Translations under genes and position numbers: made by a program
The notes under the pieces: model-generated
Databases searched by the model: none
Told to the model about the DNA's origin: nothing
The model's input: the letters and a program-made list of their open reading frames with translations, nothing else
Source of the DNA: Bermanella sp044597725
GTDB lineage: Bacteria; Pseudomonadota; Gammaproteobacteria; Pseudomonadales; Oceanobacteraceae
Direction of reading: 5' to 3'
Assembly: GCF_044597725.1 (NCBI RefSeq)
Contig: NZ_CP139003.1
Span: 2,666,001 to 2,730,000, forward strand
DNA: 64,000 bases
Shown: piece by piece, positions 17,741-27,792 of the stretch
Numbering within the stretch: the stretch's first letter is position 1
Layout: every line of letters starts with the position of its first letter

Positions 17741-18829
17741 CTAAAGCACCGCTTTGGGGTATGACCCAAGCATTTTTACGTCTGATGCGGATGCCGATAC
17801 GCGATCGAGCACTTGCTGGACCATGGTATTTTGAATGTGACCTTCAAAGTCGATAAAGAAGTTATAGTTCCATGTGCCCGTCCCCGATGGCCGTGTTTCG
17901 ATTCGAGTTAAGCTAATATTGTTTTCATGGAATGGCGCTAATACATGATAAAGCGCACCGGGCTGGTTACGGCTACTCACCATAATAGATGTTTTATCAT
18001 CACCACTTTCTTCTGTTTTATCTTTACCGATGATTAAAAAGCGCGTGGTATTATCTGGCATGTCTTCAATTTTGCTGGCCAAGGTTTCTATATGATACAA
18101 CTCGGCAGCGGCATCACCTGCTATAGCTGCAGCCCCTTCCTCATTAGCTGCACGTCGCGCTGCTTCGGCATTTGAGCTAACAGGAATACGCTCTATTTGC
18201 CCCCAATGGCTATCAAGCCACTGCCGGCATTGCGCTAACGATTGCGGATGGCTGTATACACGTTTTATATCGTCTGGTTTGCTATTGGATAAAAAGTGAT
18301 GGTGAATGCGCAGCGCCACCTCACCACAAATTTGTAAATTAGAATTAGCAAAGCTATCCAATGTATGGGTCACAACGCCTTCCGTTGAATTTTCAACTGG
18401 TACAACACCATAGTGCATGGCACCCGCTTCTACTTCGCGGAAAACATCGGCAATTGATACTTGGCTTTCACACTGTACGCTATGACCAAAATGTTTTAGT
18501 GCAGCAGCTTGTGTAAACGTACCTTGTGGGCCTAAAAATGCAACTTTTAATGGCTCTTCTAGGGCCAAGCAAACCGACATAATTTCGCGAAACAGCCGCG
18601 CCATATCTTCGTTGCCAATGGGGCCTTTGTTGCGATCCATTACTTTTCGTAGTACTTGGGCTTCGCGTTCCGGGCGATAAAACTGAATATTCTGCCCACC
18701 AGCAAAACGCTCTTTTACCTCAGCCACAGCCTGAGCACATTCTGCTCTTTTGTTAATTAACTGCTGAATTTGCTGATCAATATCATCAATTTGATCACGC
18801 AATTTTCCCAATTCTTGTTCTTCACTCAT
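17741..18829 (-). CDS. pheA: Bifunctional chorismate mutase / prephenate dehydratase
   Basis: 362 residues. Residues about 5-95 form the AroQ-type chorismate mutase (LRDQIDDIDQQIQQLINKRA, YRPEREAQVL). The prephenate dehydratase follows (VAFLGPQGTFTQAAALKHFG, GVVPVENSTEGVV, NTTRFLIIGK). The C-terminal ACT domain (NQPGALYHVLAPF, RIETRPSGTG) is the phenylalanine feedback site. It lies 12 bases after serC and 37 before hisC, in one operon. Confidence 0.96.
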   Translation of the reverse strand: MSEEQELGKLRDQIDDIDQQIQQLINKRAECAQAVAEVKERFAGGQNIQFYRPEREAQVLRKVMDRNKGPIGNEDMARLFREIMSVCLALEEPLKVAFLGPQGTFTQAAALKHFGHSVQCESQVSIADVFREVEAGAMHYGVVPVENSTEGVVTHTLDSFANSNLQICGEVALRIHHHFLSNSKPDDIKRVYSHPQSLAQCRQWLDSHWGQIERIPVSSNAEAARRAANEEGAAAIAGDAAAELYHIETLASKIEDMPDNTTRFLIIGKDKTEESGDDKTSIMVSSRNQPGALYHVLAPFHENNISLTRIETRPSGTGTWNYNFFIDFEGHIQNTMVQQVLDRVSASASDVKMLGSYPKAVL

Positions 18830-18841
18830 GGCTAAATCCGA

Positions 18842-19924
18842 TTATTGGGTCGTGTTGCTAAACGCTTGCATGAAATCAATCAGCGCATCAACAGCGGCTT
18901 CTGGAACCGAGTTATATATACTGGCACGCATGCCACCCACACTGCGATGACCTTTTAAGTTTAGCAAACCGGCTTCATCTGCCGCTTTCAAAAAAGCAGC
19001 ATCAAAGCTGCTATCTTTAAGAATAAACGGCACGTTCATTTTTGAGCGATTTGCTACAGCTACTGGGTTACTATAAAAGTCGCTAGCATCAATATAATCG
19101 TATAGCTTTTTTGCTTTACGATTATTGATCTCAGCTATAGCCGGAACGCCACCTTGTTGTTTTAACCACTCAAATACCAAGCCCGCTAGATACCATGAGT
19201 ATGTAGCAGGTGTGTTGTACATAGAGTCATTTTCAGCCGCTACTTTATAGTTCATAGAAGTAGGCGTTATACCTAATGCGTTACCGAGTAAATCGTCACG
19301 CACTATGACGATACACAAGCCCGCTGGACCAATATTCTTTTGCGCACCGGCGTAGATTAAACCGAATTTAGTTACATCTAACTCTTCGCTTAAAATACTC
19401 GATGAGAAATCGGCAACTAACGGTACATCGCCCGTATCCGGAATATAGTCGAATGCTACACCACCAATGGTTTCGTTGGGAGTGTAATGGACATATGCAG
19501 CATCTGGGTTAAGTTTTAACTCAGCTTGGTTAGGGGCATAACTAAAACCTTTGTCTTCAGAACTGGCCACTACATTAACCTGACCATAGCGAGATGCTTC
19601 TTTAATGGCTTTGCTCGACCATTGGCCGGTATTTATATAATCGGCACTTTTTTTATTTCCCAATAAGTTCAATGGAATCATGGCAAACTGGGCGGTTGCG
19701 CCCCCTTGCATAAATAACACTTTATAGTTATCTGGGATATTCAATAAATCGCGCAGGTCTTGTTCGGCTTTCTGTGCAATGCCCACATAGTCTTCACTAC
19801 GATGAGACATTTCCATTACCGATAAACCTTTACCCTGCCAATCGAGCATTTCTTCTGCTGCTCTTTCTAGAACAGCAGTGGGTAACGCAGCAGGACCAGC
19901 ACAAAAATTATAAACTCGAGTCAT
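18842..19924 (-). CDS. serC: Phosphoserine aminotransferase
   Basis: 360-residue PLP enzyme of serine and pyridoxine synthesis. Seen: MTRVYNFCAGPAALPTAVLE, MEMSHRSEDY, FMQGGATAQFAMIPLNL, ADFSSSILSE and the PLP lysine in GLIYAGAQKNIGPAG. It normally follows gyrA directly; here a wzz gene lies between. It begins the serC-pheA-hisC-tyrA/aroA series. Confidence 0.97.
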   Translation of the reverse strand: MTRVYNFCAGPAALPTAVLERAAEEMLDWQGKGLSVMEMSHRSEDYVGIAQKAEQDLRDLLNIPDNYKVLFMQGGATAQFAMIPLNLLGNKKSADYINTGQWSSKAIKEASRYGQVNVVASSEDKGFSYAPNQAELKLNPDAAYVHYTPNETIGGVAFDYIPDTGDVPLVADFSSSILSEELDVTKFGLIYAGAQKNIGPAGLCIVIVRDDLLGNALGITPTSMNYKVAAENDSMYNTPATYSWYLAGLVFEWLKQQGGVPAIAEINNRKAKKLYDYIDASDFYSNPVAVANRSKMNVPFILKDSSFDAAFLKAADEAGLLNLKGHRSVGGMRASIYNSVPEAAVDALIDFMQAFSNTTQ

Positions 19925-19968
19925 GATATATGTTCTTCAACTACCTATATATTTAAAAAGGCTTGTTA

Positions 19969-21099
19969 CTATTCTGCTTGCGCTTGTTCTCGACGAAGGC
20001 GACGCGCCTCACGACGGGCTTCTTTGTGTCGCTGGAAAGCGGCCATAATTAGCGCCATCATCATACCCACAAACACACCTGCCACACAGGCTAATGCAAC
20101 GACCAATAGTTTTTTGGGTTTAATTGGGCTCAACGGCACGACTGCATATTCGTCTATTACGCCCAATTTGACTTGAGAGTAATCTATATCAAGTGCTTTT
20201 AGCTGTTCGATTTTAAATAAAATCTCGGGCAAGCCCTCAATAAAATGGTCCTCACCAAACGGTAATGCTTTTGCAACATTAGCTCTTTGTTCAATTGCTT
20301 GCTTCTCAGCCTTAAGGGCATTCGTGCCAAACATGTAAAGTGGAGGCTCATAGGTCCCAACAATTTCGCTCTTACTAAATACAGGATCAGTCTGACCAAC
20401 TGCTTTAGCTATTTGTTCGGCCTCGGTGAGCATAAGCGAACGACGTGTTTGCTGCCCTGCATATTCTTGGCGCAATTTGCTAGCATCGTACTCTAGTTTT
20501 TTAATTTGCGTTTGCACCTTGTTCGAAATAGTATTCTCAACCTCTGCCAATTTAGCACCCAAAACATACTCAGTGTAACTATTAAGAAACTGTGCCGCCT
20601 TTTCTGCATGAGTTAATTGAAAACGTATTTCAACAAACTCTTCTACATCCTTCTTACTCGATACGCTCGAGGAAAAATGCTTATCAAATTGGATAAAGTT
20701 TTGCCCTGTTTCACGATTTTCATTGTATAGGCTAGGTAGCTCTTTAATCTTCGCCAAATTAGCTTGATAAAAATCACGACGAAGCTCCTTAGATAGGAGT
20801 GCACTACGCGCATCAGCATAGGCTTGCTCGACGTTCTTTTCATAAATATCGACCAACTGCGGCTGATTCAATTCAAGAACATGATTCTCTGAAGGTGGCT
20901 TTACCACCACCCTAGTTTCAAACACAGGCGTCGCTTTCACTAGGTATAGGGCTGCTAGCAATAAACACCCCACTAAACCCGCCACAACCCAGAGTTTGTT
21001 ATCAACAATATCGTCCCACAGGTCGAACAGATCTATTTCGTCGCTTCGATTATCACGAAAATCGGCGTCGCCTTGAACAAGATCTCGATTATCAGTCAT
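19969..21099 (-). CDS. Wzz/FepE-type chain-length determinant (polysaccharide co-polymerase)
   Basis: 376 residues with a Wzz N-terminal domain (EIDLFDLWDDIVDNKLWVVAG), a first membrane helix about 34-52, a long periplasmic helical region (residues 60-330, rich in Lys, Glu and Gln) and a second helix about 333-355 preceded by the proline-rich PLSPIKPKKLLVV motif. The C-terminus is a short Arg-rich cytosolic tail. It sets O-antigen or capsule length together with a Wzy polymerase, which is not in the window. It starts 13 bases after the gyrA stop codon and ends 44 before serC, so it has been inserted into an otherwise conserved block. Confidence 0.9.
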   Translation of the reverse strand: MTDNRDLVQGDADFRDNRSDEIDLFDLWDDIVDNKLWVVAGLVGCLLLAALYLVKATPVFETRVVVKPPSENHVLELNQPQLVDIYEKNVEQAYADARSALLSKELRRDFYQANLAKIKELPSLYNENRETGQNFIQFDKHFSSSVSSKKDVEEFVEIRFQLTHAEKAAQFLNSYTEYVLGAKLAEVENTISNKVQTQIKKLEYDASKLRQEYAGQQTRRSLMLTEAEQIAKAVGQTDPVFSKSEIVGTYEPPLYMFGTNALKAEKQAIEQRANVAKALPFGEDHFIEGLPEILFKIEQLKALDIDYSQVKLGVIDEYAVVPLSPIKPKKLLVVALACVAGVFVGMMMALIMAAFQRHKEARREARRLRREQAQAE

Positions 21100-21112
21100 A
21101 TATCTTTATCCC

Positions 21113-23728
21113 TTATTCCTGTTCACCTGTTGTATCATCACTGCCTTCACCTTGTTCAGGCTCGCCAGCAATGGCATCAACAACTGCATCTACTTCTTCA
21201 TCATCATCCAAAATCGGCGCAACACCCACTAAGCGCTCACCTTCTTGTACTTTAATAAGAGTAACGCCTTGGGTATTTCGACCCAGAGTAGACACTTCGC
21301 TAACACGTGTGCGAACAAGTGTGCCCTGATCGCTAATAAGCATAATCTCATTGCCATCGAACACTTGTACCGCACCCACCAGCTTACCGTTTCGATCATT
21401 TACGACCATGCCGATAACGCCTTGCGTGCCGCGACCTTTGGTTGGGAATTCATCAACATCGGTACGCTTACCAAAGCCTTTTTCACTTGCAGTAAGAACA
21501 GTGGCGCCTTCTTGAGGAATCATAAGTGATACTACTTTTTGCTCATCCGGCATTTTAATACCGCGTACACCACGTGCTGTACGGCCCATGGCTCGAACAT
21601 TTTCTTCGGCAAAACGAACCGCTTTACCAGCATCACTCATAAGCAATATATCTTGCTTGCCATCGGTGATTGCGGCGCCCATTAGGGTATCGCCTTCATC
21701 AAGTTCTAGCGCGATTAGACCGCTTGAACGTGGACGCGAGAATGCAGTTAGATCGGTTTTCTTGACCGTACCTTTGCTTGTCGCCATAAAGATAAAGTGA
21801 CCTTCGGTATATTCACGCACAGGCAATATGGTCGAAATCCACTCTTCAGGTTCAAGCGGTAACAAGTTAACAATGGGTCGACCACGGCTTTGGCGGCTAG
21901 CCACTGGAATATCGTACACTTTTAACCAGTACACTTTACCCGCATTACTGAAGCACAGAATTGTATCGTGCGAGCTGGTTACCAATAAGTGCTCAATAAA
22001 GTCTTCATCTTTAATTGCCGATGCCGACTTGCCACGACCACCACGCTTCTGAGCTTGGTAATCAGTCACCGGTTGGATTTTGGCATAACCACCGTGAGAC
22101 AAAGTTACCACCATGTCTTCTTCTGCGATTAAATCTTCCATAGTTAAGTGGCGACGTGTAGCAACAATTTCAGTACGACGCTCATCGCCATACTCAGCTT
22201 TAATGCCTTCTAGCTCTTCACAAATAACCTGCATTAGGCGCTCGCGGCTGGCTAGAATTTCTAAGTATTCGGCAATTTCTTCGACTTTTACTTTATATTC
22301 ATCGATAAGTTTTTCATGCTCTAGCCCAGTAAGCTTTTGCAGACGCATATCCAAAATAGCTTGAGCTTGAGCAGGTGATAAGAAGTACTCACCATTGTGG
22401 AAACCGTATTGCGGCTCCAAGTGATCAGGACGACAGGCATCTGAACCTGCGCGCTCTAGCATTTCAGTCACGTCGCCTGGCTGCCAAGCGGTACTAATTA
22501 GCTTCTCTTTTGCTTCTGCCGCACTCGGTGATGACTTAATGGTCGCAATAACCGGATCGATATTAGACAGTGCGACGGTTAAACCTTCTAGAATATGTCC
22601 ACGCTCGCGGGCTTTACGCAGATCGTAAATTGTACGACGTGTCACAACTTCGCGGCGATGGCGAATAAACGCCTCGAGCATTTCTTTAAGATTTAGAATC
22701 TTTGGTTGGCCATCAACAAGCGCTACGGTATTAATACCGAATACGGTTTGTAGTTGGGTCTGAGCAAACAAGTTATTCAATACGACTTCGGGCACTTCGT
22801 TACGACGTAACTCAACCACAATGCGCATGCCGTCTTTGTCGGATTCATCACGTAATTCAGTGATACCTTCAAGTTTTTTATCTTTTACCAGCTCGGCTAT
22901 TTTTTCAATTAAGCGGGCTTTGTTCACTTGGTAGGGTATTTCAGTAAAGATGATAGATTCTTTACCGTTTTTATCGTCCATTTCGAAGTGATGACGAGCG
23001 CGCATTTGCACTCGGCCACGACCGGTGCGATAGGCTTCAACAATACCATCGCGGCCATTAATTAAAGCAGCTGTGGGGAAGTCTGGGCCGCTGATGTATT
23101 CCATAAGACCATCAACGTCCAAATCTGGGTTTTCTATCAGGGCTAAACAACCCGACAATACCTCGGTGATATTATGAGGTGGGATGTTAGTAGCCATACC
23201 CACGGCAATACCGCTTGAGCCATTAACCAATAAAGCAGGAATTCGAGTTGGCAACACCTCGGGGATTTGCTCGGTGCCGTCATAGTTGTCAACAAAGTTT
23301 ACGGTTTCTTTGTCGATATCGGCCAACATTTCGTGGGCCATTTTATCCATGCGCACTTCGGTATAACGCATAGCAGCGGCGCTGTCGCCGTCGATAGAAC
23401 CAAAGTTACCTTGACCATCCACCAGCATATATCGCATAGCGAAAGGCTGAGCCATACGCACTATTGTGTCGTATACAGCGCTATCACCGTGCGGGTGGTA
23501 TTTACCGATAACATCACCCACCACACGGGCAGATTTTTTATAAGGCTTGTTCCAGTCGTTGTTCAGCACATTCATGGCGTGCAGCACACGACGGTGCACT
23601 GGTTTTAGGCCGTCTCTAACATCGGGTAGTGCACGACCTACGATTACACTCATGGCGTAATCCATATAGGACTGTTTCAGCTCGTCTTCAATGTTTACGG
23701 GCAGGATTTCTTTACTTAAGTCACCCAT
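21113..23728 (-). CDS. gyrA: DNA gyrase subunit A
   Basis: 871 residues. The active-site tyrosine is in AAAMRYTEVRM. The quinolone-resistance region reads HPHGDSAVYDTIV with Ser at the position of E. coli S83 and Asp at D87, the susceptible state. The GyrA box in the C-terminal propeller is KRGGRGKSA. The C-terminus ends in an acidic tail (DDDEEVDAVVDAIAGEPEQ). In the leader (23768-23791) the arms ACCCTCAA and TTGAGGGT form an eight-base-pair hairpin of unknown role. Confidence 0.98.
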   Translation of the reverse strand: MGDLSKEILPVNIEDELKQSYMDYAMSVIVGRALPDVRDGLKPVHRRVLHAMNVLNNDWNKPYKKSARVVGDVIGKYHPHGDSAVYDTIVRMAQPFAMRYMLVDGQGNFGSIDGDSAAAMRYTEVRMDKMAHEMLADIDKETVNFVDNYDGTEQIPEVLPTRIPALLVNGSSGIAVGMATNIPPHNITEVLSGCLALIENPDLDVDGLMEYISGPDFPTAALINGRDGIVEAYRTGRGRVQMRARHHFEMDDKNGKESIIFTEIPYQVNKARLIEKIAELVKDKKLEGITELRDESDKDGMRIVVELRRNEVPEVVLNNLFAQTQLQTVFGINTVALVDGQPKILNLKEMLEAFIRHRREVVTRRTIYDLRKARERGHILEGLTVALSNIDPVIATIKSSPSAAEAKEKLISTAWQPGDVTEMLERAGSDACRPDHLEPQYGFHNGEYFLSPAQAQAILDMRLQKLTGLEHEKLIDEYKVKVEEIAEYLEILASRERLMQVICEELEGIKAEYGDERRTEIVATRRHLTMEDLIAEEDMVVTLSHGGYAKIQPVTDYQAQKRGGRGKSASAIKDEDFIEHLLVTSSHDTILCFSNAGKVYWLKVYDIPVASRQSRGRPIVNLLPLEPEEWISTILPVREYTEGHFIFMATSKGTVKKTDLTAFSRPRSSGLIALELDEGDTLMGAAITDGKQDILLMSDAGKAVRFAEENVRAMGRTARGVRGIKMPDEQKVVSLMIPQEGATVLTASEKGFGKRTDVDEFPTKGRGTQGVIGMVVNDRNGKLVGAVQVFDGNEIMLISDQGTLVRTRVSEVSTLGRNTQGVTLIKVQEGERLVGVAPILDDDEEVDAVVDAIAGEPEQGEGSDDTTGEQE

Positions 23729-23963
23729 GCAGGTATCCCTTTTTTACCGAAGCGGTTTATCGTCATGACCCTCAACACCGTTATTGAGGGTAACGAATTA
23801 ACTCGACTTTTAAACCGGTGTTATTGTTATTTCGTATTTGCTTTTATAAAACGTATCTCATTGTGCACTTTTACATCGGCACAATGCGTAACAAAGCCCA
23901 GAACTTTACCACAAATCAAGGCACTAGCTCCAATCAAAGCCGTTAAATTACACACAAATCCGT

Positions 23964-23969
23964 TATACT
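23964..23969 (+). promoter_or_regulatory. Candidate -10 element upstream of the amidohydrolase gene
   Basis: TATACT preceded by GT, about 50 bases before the chosen start at 24020. The -35 region is weak. The 291-base divergent gap 23729-24019 between gyrA and this gene holds no other gene; the long upstream extension of the frame there lacks family similarity. Confidence 0.35.
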
Positions 23970-24019
23970 GGGCAAGTTATTCTACTAACCGTACATTTTT
24001 TAAACAAAGGAGTCCGAAT

Positions 24020-25351
24020 ATGGCCAATCGTCAGACCTTTATTCTGAGCCCTAAATGGGTCTTGACCATGGAGTCGGATCACGTTCTAACAGGCCACAGT
24101 GTTGTTGTGGAGAACGATATAATCGCCGCGGTTACCACAACAGATGAAGCCTTACGCCAATTTCCTCATGCCAAGCAAGTTGAGCTAAACGAGCAACTAT
24201 TAATGCCAGGGCTGATCAATGCCCACGGCCATGCTGCTATGAATTTGTTTAAAGGTATGGCCGATGATTTACCCTTAATGAGCTGGTTAAATGACCATAT
24301 ATGGCCAGCCGAGGGACGTTGGATTTCTTACGAATTTGTAGAAGATGGCAGTAAACTCGCCATTGCCGAAATGCTTAAGAGCGGCACCACCTGTTTTAGT
24401 GATATGTACTTCTTCCCCGAAGCCAGCGCCAACGCCAGCGCCGAGCTAGGCATGCGCGCAGTATGTTACGGCCCAGTACTTGATTTTCCTACGCCTTATG
24501 GAAGCGGCGCCGATGACTACATTGAAAAAATTATTGCTGCCCATGACGAATACAAGCACCACCCGTTAATCACCATTGGTTTTGGCCCCCATGCTCCCTA
24601 TACGGTTAGTGACGAGCCAATACAAAAGATTCGCACCCTTGCCAGCCAATTAAATATTCCTATTCAAATCCACCTTCATGAAACCGAGTTTGAAGTTCAT
24701 GACGCCCTTGAACAAACAGGTCAACGCCCTATTGAGCGTTTAGATGCGTTAGGCTTTTTAGGGCCTGACGTGCAAGCAGTACACGTGACCCAAGCAAACC
24801 AATTAGACATGGATATTTTGGCTAAAAATGGCGTACATGTGGTGCATTGCCCCGAGTCGAACTTAAAGCTTGCTAGTGGTTTTTGTCCGGTGGATGCCCT
24901 ACAGAAAAACGGCATAAACGTTTGTTTGGGCACCGATGGAAGCGCCAGTAATAACGATTTAAACATGTTTGGTGAACTTCATATTGCTGCTATTTTGGCA
25001 AAAGCTGTGGCTAAAGATGCAGCAGCTCTACCCGCCATTGAAGCTTTAAGAATGGCCACTATAAACGGTGCAAAAGCGCTTGATATGGCCGACCAGATTG
25101 GCTCTATTGTAGAGGGCAAGCAAGCCGATTTAATCTCTATTGATTTTAACCATATTGCGGCCCAGCCTGTTTTCGACCCTGTATCTCATTTGGCCTACAA
25201 CACAGGGCATACCGTGAATCATGTTTGGATTGCGGGCACACAACAGGTAAAACATGGCAAGCTATGCCACATCAACGAACAACTATATATTGAGCGAGCT
25301 CAACAGTGGGCCGACAAAATTGCTTTAGGCTCTAGCCCAGAGTCTGAATAG
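24020..25351 (+). CDS. mtaD: TRZ/ATZ-family amidohydrolase, probable 5-methylthioadenosine / S-adenosylhomocysteine deaminase
   Basis: 443 residues from the ATG at 24020, which has AAAGGAGT six bases upstream; the open frame extends back to 23765 but that part is not conserved. Metal-binding motifs of the cytosine-deaminase-like superfamily are present: INAHGHAAMN, IQIHLHETEFE, HVTQANQ and LGTDGSASNNDLNMF. The Pseudomonas homologue at this same locus (beside ubiG and mupP) is reported to deaminate methylthioadenosine; function here is by family and synteny. The mtnA gene that sits beside it in Pseudomonas is absent from this window. Confidence 0.85.
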   Translation: MANRQTFILSPKWVLTMESDHVLTGHSVVVENDIIAAVTTTDEALRQFPHAKQVELNEQLLMPGLINAHGHAAMNLFKGMADDLPLMSWLNDHIWPAEGRWISYEFVEDGSKLAIAEMLKSGTTCFSDMYFFPEASANASAELGMRAVCYGPVLDFPTPYGSGADDYIEKIIAAHDEYKHHPLITIGFGPHAPYTVSDEPIQKIRTLASQLNIPIQIHLHETEFEVHDALEQTGQRPIERLDALGFLGPDVQAVHVTQANQLDMDILAKNGVHVVHCPESNLKLASGFCPVDALQKNGINVCLGTDGSASNNDLNMFGELHIAAILAKAVAKDAAALPAIEALRMATINGAKALDMADQIGSIVEGKQADLISIDFNHIAAQPVFDPVSHLAYNTGHTVNHVWIAGTQQVKHGKLCHINEQLYIERAQQWADKIALGSSPESE

Positions 25352-25361
25352 GAGACAATTT

Positions 25362-26060
25362 ATGAGTAATGTAGATAAAGCGGAAGTCGCGAAGTTTGAG
25401 GCCCTTGCCAGTCGTTGGTGGGATCGTGAAAGCGAATTTAAACCTCTGCACGACATTAACCCTTTGCGTACTAATTTCATTGATGGCCATGTGGGGTTAG
25501 CCGGTAAAACGGTTTTAGATGTAGGATGCGGCGGCGGTATTTTAACTGAAGCTATGGCCCAACGCGGCGCCACTGCCATGGGTATCGATATGGGAGAGGC
25601 CCCGCTCAACGTGGCAAAACTTCACGCTTTGGAATCGGGTTTACAAATTGAATATCAGCAGATACCGGTTGAAGAACTCGCTGAGCAACGCCCTGAATCG
25701 TTTGATGTGGTTACCTGTTTAGAAATGCTTGAACATGTGCCCGACCCATCATCCATTATTAAAGCGTGTTTTAAATTATGTAAACCTGGCGGCCAAGTTT
25801 TCTTCTCGACCATTAACCGCAACCCTAAAAGCTTTTTATTCGCGGTTGTTGGGGCTGAATATATTTTAAATATGCTGCCTAAAGGCACCCACGATTATAA
25901 AAAATTCATTCGCCCTAGCGAATTAGCAAAGTGGGCTCGCGATGCAGGATTGGAAGTAGGCGAGTTAACAGGTATGACCTACAACCCCATCACTAAGGTT
26001 TATAAATTAGCTCGTGATACGGATGTTAATTACTTGCTGCAAACCCGTAAGCCAGCTTAA
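25362..26060 (+). CDS. ubiG: Ubiquinone biosynthesis O-methyltransferase
   Basis: 232-residue class I SAM methyltransferase for the two O-methylations of ubiquinone. SAM motif I is VLDVGCGGGILTEAMAQRG; further matches are MSNVDKAEVAKFEALASRWWD, LEMLEHVPDP, GGQVFFSTINRN and the membrane-associating KGTHDYKKFIRPSEL. It starts 10 bases after the amidohydrolase stop codon with AGGAGA upstream, in the same operon. Confidence 0.97.
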   Translation: MSNVDKAEVAKFEALASRWWDRESEFKPLHDINPLRTNFIDGHVGLAGKTVLDVGCGGGILTEAMAQRGATAMGIDMGEAPLNVAKLHALESGLQIEYQQIPVEELAEQRPESFDVVTCLEMLEHVPDPSSIIKACFKLCKPGGQVFFSTINRNPKSFLFAVVGAEYILNMLPKGTHDYKKFIRPSELAKWARDAGLEVGELTGMTYNPITKVYKLARDTDVNYLLQTRKPA

Positions 26061-26087
26061 AAAAATCATTGTTACAAGGTGTCTATT

Positions 26088-26801
26088 TTGACCAAAACAA
26101 ACCATGCAACTCAGCCCCAAGCCGTACTTTTCGATTTAGACGGTACCTTGGTGGATACCGCACCCGATTTTTTTGCGGTTGTTAATGAACTACGTTTAGC
26201 CGACGGATTAGACGCGCTAAGCTATGATCAGGTACGCGAGGTGGTGAGTAACGGTGCTCGTGCGTTAATTAACTTATCTTACGGCATTGACGAGGGGCAC
26301 CCAGAATACAATGCTCAACGCCAGCGTTTACTGGATTTGTACCTGCAAAACCTTGCGGTTGATACCCGTTTGTTTGAAGGCTTGGAAGAGATGCTAATCC
26401 ACTTCAAGCAAAAACAGGTTCCGGTTGCCATTGTTACCAATAAACCTCGCTTGTATGCAGTTGCCCTGCTCGAACAATTAAAAATGGCAGATGGAGTATT
26501 ACAAGATTACACCACAAGCCTGGTATGCCCAGATGATGTGACCCATCGAAAACCCCACCCCGAGGCCCTATTGTTGGCCTGCGAGCAAATGGCGGTGGAG
26601 CCTACTAAGTGCATTTACGTGGGTGATCATAAGCGCGATATTGAAGCGGGTTTGGCCGCCGAGATGGAAACCCTTGCGGTTAGGTTTGGTTATCTTAGCA
26701 ACCCTAAAGAAGCCGATACATGGGGCGCTCACAAGATTTTCGATTCCAGTACTGAATTATCGAAACATTTAATATCGGTTACAATGGGCCACTCACTTTA
26801 A
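26088..26801 (+). CDS. mupP: HAD-family N-acetylmuramic acid 6-phosphate phosphatase
   Basis: Dephosphorylates MurNAc-6-P in the peptidoglycan recycling route known from Pseudomonas. HAD motifs: VLFDLDGTLVDTAPDF (nucleophile DxD), IVTNKP (motif II), RKPHPEALLLA (motif III Lys) and VGDHKRDIEAGLAA (motif IV). About 237 residues. The start is probably the TTG at 26088, because AAGGTG lies exactly six bases before it; a GTG at 26079 would fall inside that ribosome binding site. The position between ubiG and yciK is the same as in Pseudomonas. The older name would be phosphoglycolate phosphatase-like. Confidence 0.85.
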   Translation: MTKTNHATQPQAVLFDLDGTLVDTAPDFFAVVNELRLADGLDALSYDQVREVVSNGARALINLSYGIDEGHPEYNAQRQRLLDLYLQNLAVDTRLFEGLEEMLIHFKQKQVPVAIVTNKPRLYAVALLEQLKMADGVLQDYTTSLVCPDDVTHRKPHPEALLLACEQMAVEPTKCIYVGDHKRDIEAGLAAEMETLAVRFGYLSNPKEADTWGAHKIFDSSTELSKHLISVTMGHSL

Positions 26802-26857
26802 ATAGATTATAAAGCGGCAAAGTCAGCGGCAAAGACTTGCCTTAAATTAGGACAATT

Positions 26858-27610
26858 ATGTTAGAGCAAACCTCTTCTGCAAATTCCACTCACCAAGCGC
26901 TAAAAGATCGTGTCATATTAGTGACAGGTGCTAGCTTTGGTATCGGTCAAAGCATGGCCTATGGCTTTGCTAAGGCGGGAGCCACCGTTATTATGCTTGC
27001 CCGCACCGAAGAATCGTTAAATGCCATCCATGACGACCTTGTTGCACAGGGCTTACCTCAGCCGGTTATTGTGCCTTTCGATTTAGAGCATGCGCCAGAA
27101 GAAGCCTATTTTCAGCTTAGAGATATGATTCAAGCGGAGTTTGGCCACCTAGACGGCCTACTACTCAATGCTGGCATGTTAGGCCAACGTACGCCTATCT
27201 CAAACTATAACTGGCAAACCTGGAACCGAGTCATGAACATTAACCTCAACAGCAGCTTTCTGTTGGCGCGAACTTTACTCCCTCTGTTAGAAGCTGCGCC
27301 TAATGATGCCAGCATATTGTTCACGTCCTCCAGTGTTGGTCGCCAAGGCAAGGCTTTCTGGGGTGCCTACGCGGTTTCCAAGTTTGCAACTGAAGGCTTA
27401 ATGCAGGTTATGGCTCAGGAGCTGGAAAATACCAGCAATGTGCGTGTAAATACCATTAACCCTGGCGGCACTCGCACCTCTATGCGTGCCGAAGCCTACC
27501 CTGCAGAAGCCCCAGAAAGTGTTAAATCGCCCGATGAACTGGTTGACCGCTATGTGTATTTAATGGGGCCAGACAGCAAACACATTAACGGCCAAGCATT
27601 AGACGCCTAA
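26858..27610 (+). CDS. yciK: YciK-family short-chain dehydrogenase
   Basis: 250 residues with the cofactor loop VTGASFGIGQSMAYGF, LLLNAGMLGQRTPI (NAG motif), a catalytic serine in LFTSSSVGRQGKAFWGAY and YAVSKFATEG (YxxxK). The substrate is unknown. It closes the ubiG-mupP-yciK cluster, 56 bases after mupP. Confidence 0.9.
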   Translation: MLEQTSSANSTHQALKDRVILVTGASFGIGQSMAYGFAKAGATVIMLARTEESLNAIHDDLVAQGLPQPVIVPFDLEHAPEEAYFQLRDMIQAEFGHLDGLLLNAGMLGQRTPISNYNWQTWNRVMNINLNSSFLLARTLLPLLEAAPNDASILFTSSSVGRQGKAFWGAYAVSKFATEGLMQVMAQELENTSNVRVNTINPGGTRTSMRAEAYPAEAPESVKSPDELVDRYVYLMGPDSKHINGQALDA

Positions 27611-27792
27611 GCGTCAAAGTTTTTGTTAGATTTCCCTTCATAGCATTCAAAATAATGACACCCATAAAGCAATTTAGATTTCTTGCGGTGTCATTTATTT
27701 GTTTGTTGCTTACACCTTGTTACATAACACGCCTAACCCACTGTTTTTATTGAATTAATTCATAAATTCATTAATTGGCACAGTTTTCGCTT

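Noticed and set aside
23765..24019. 85-residue N-terminal extension of the amidohydrolase
   Set aside because: The extension has no family similarity, and a strong ribosome binding site precedes the internal ATG.
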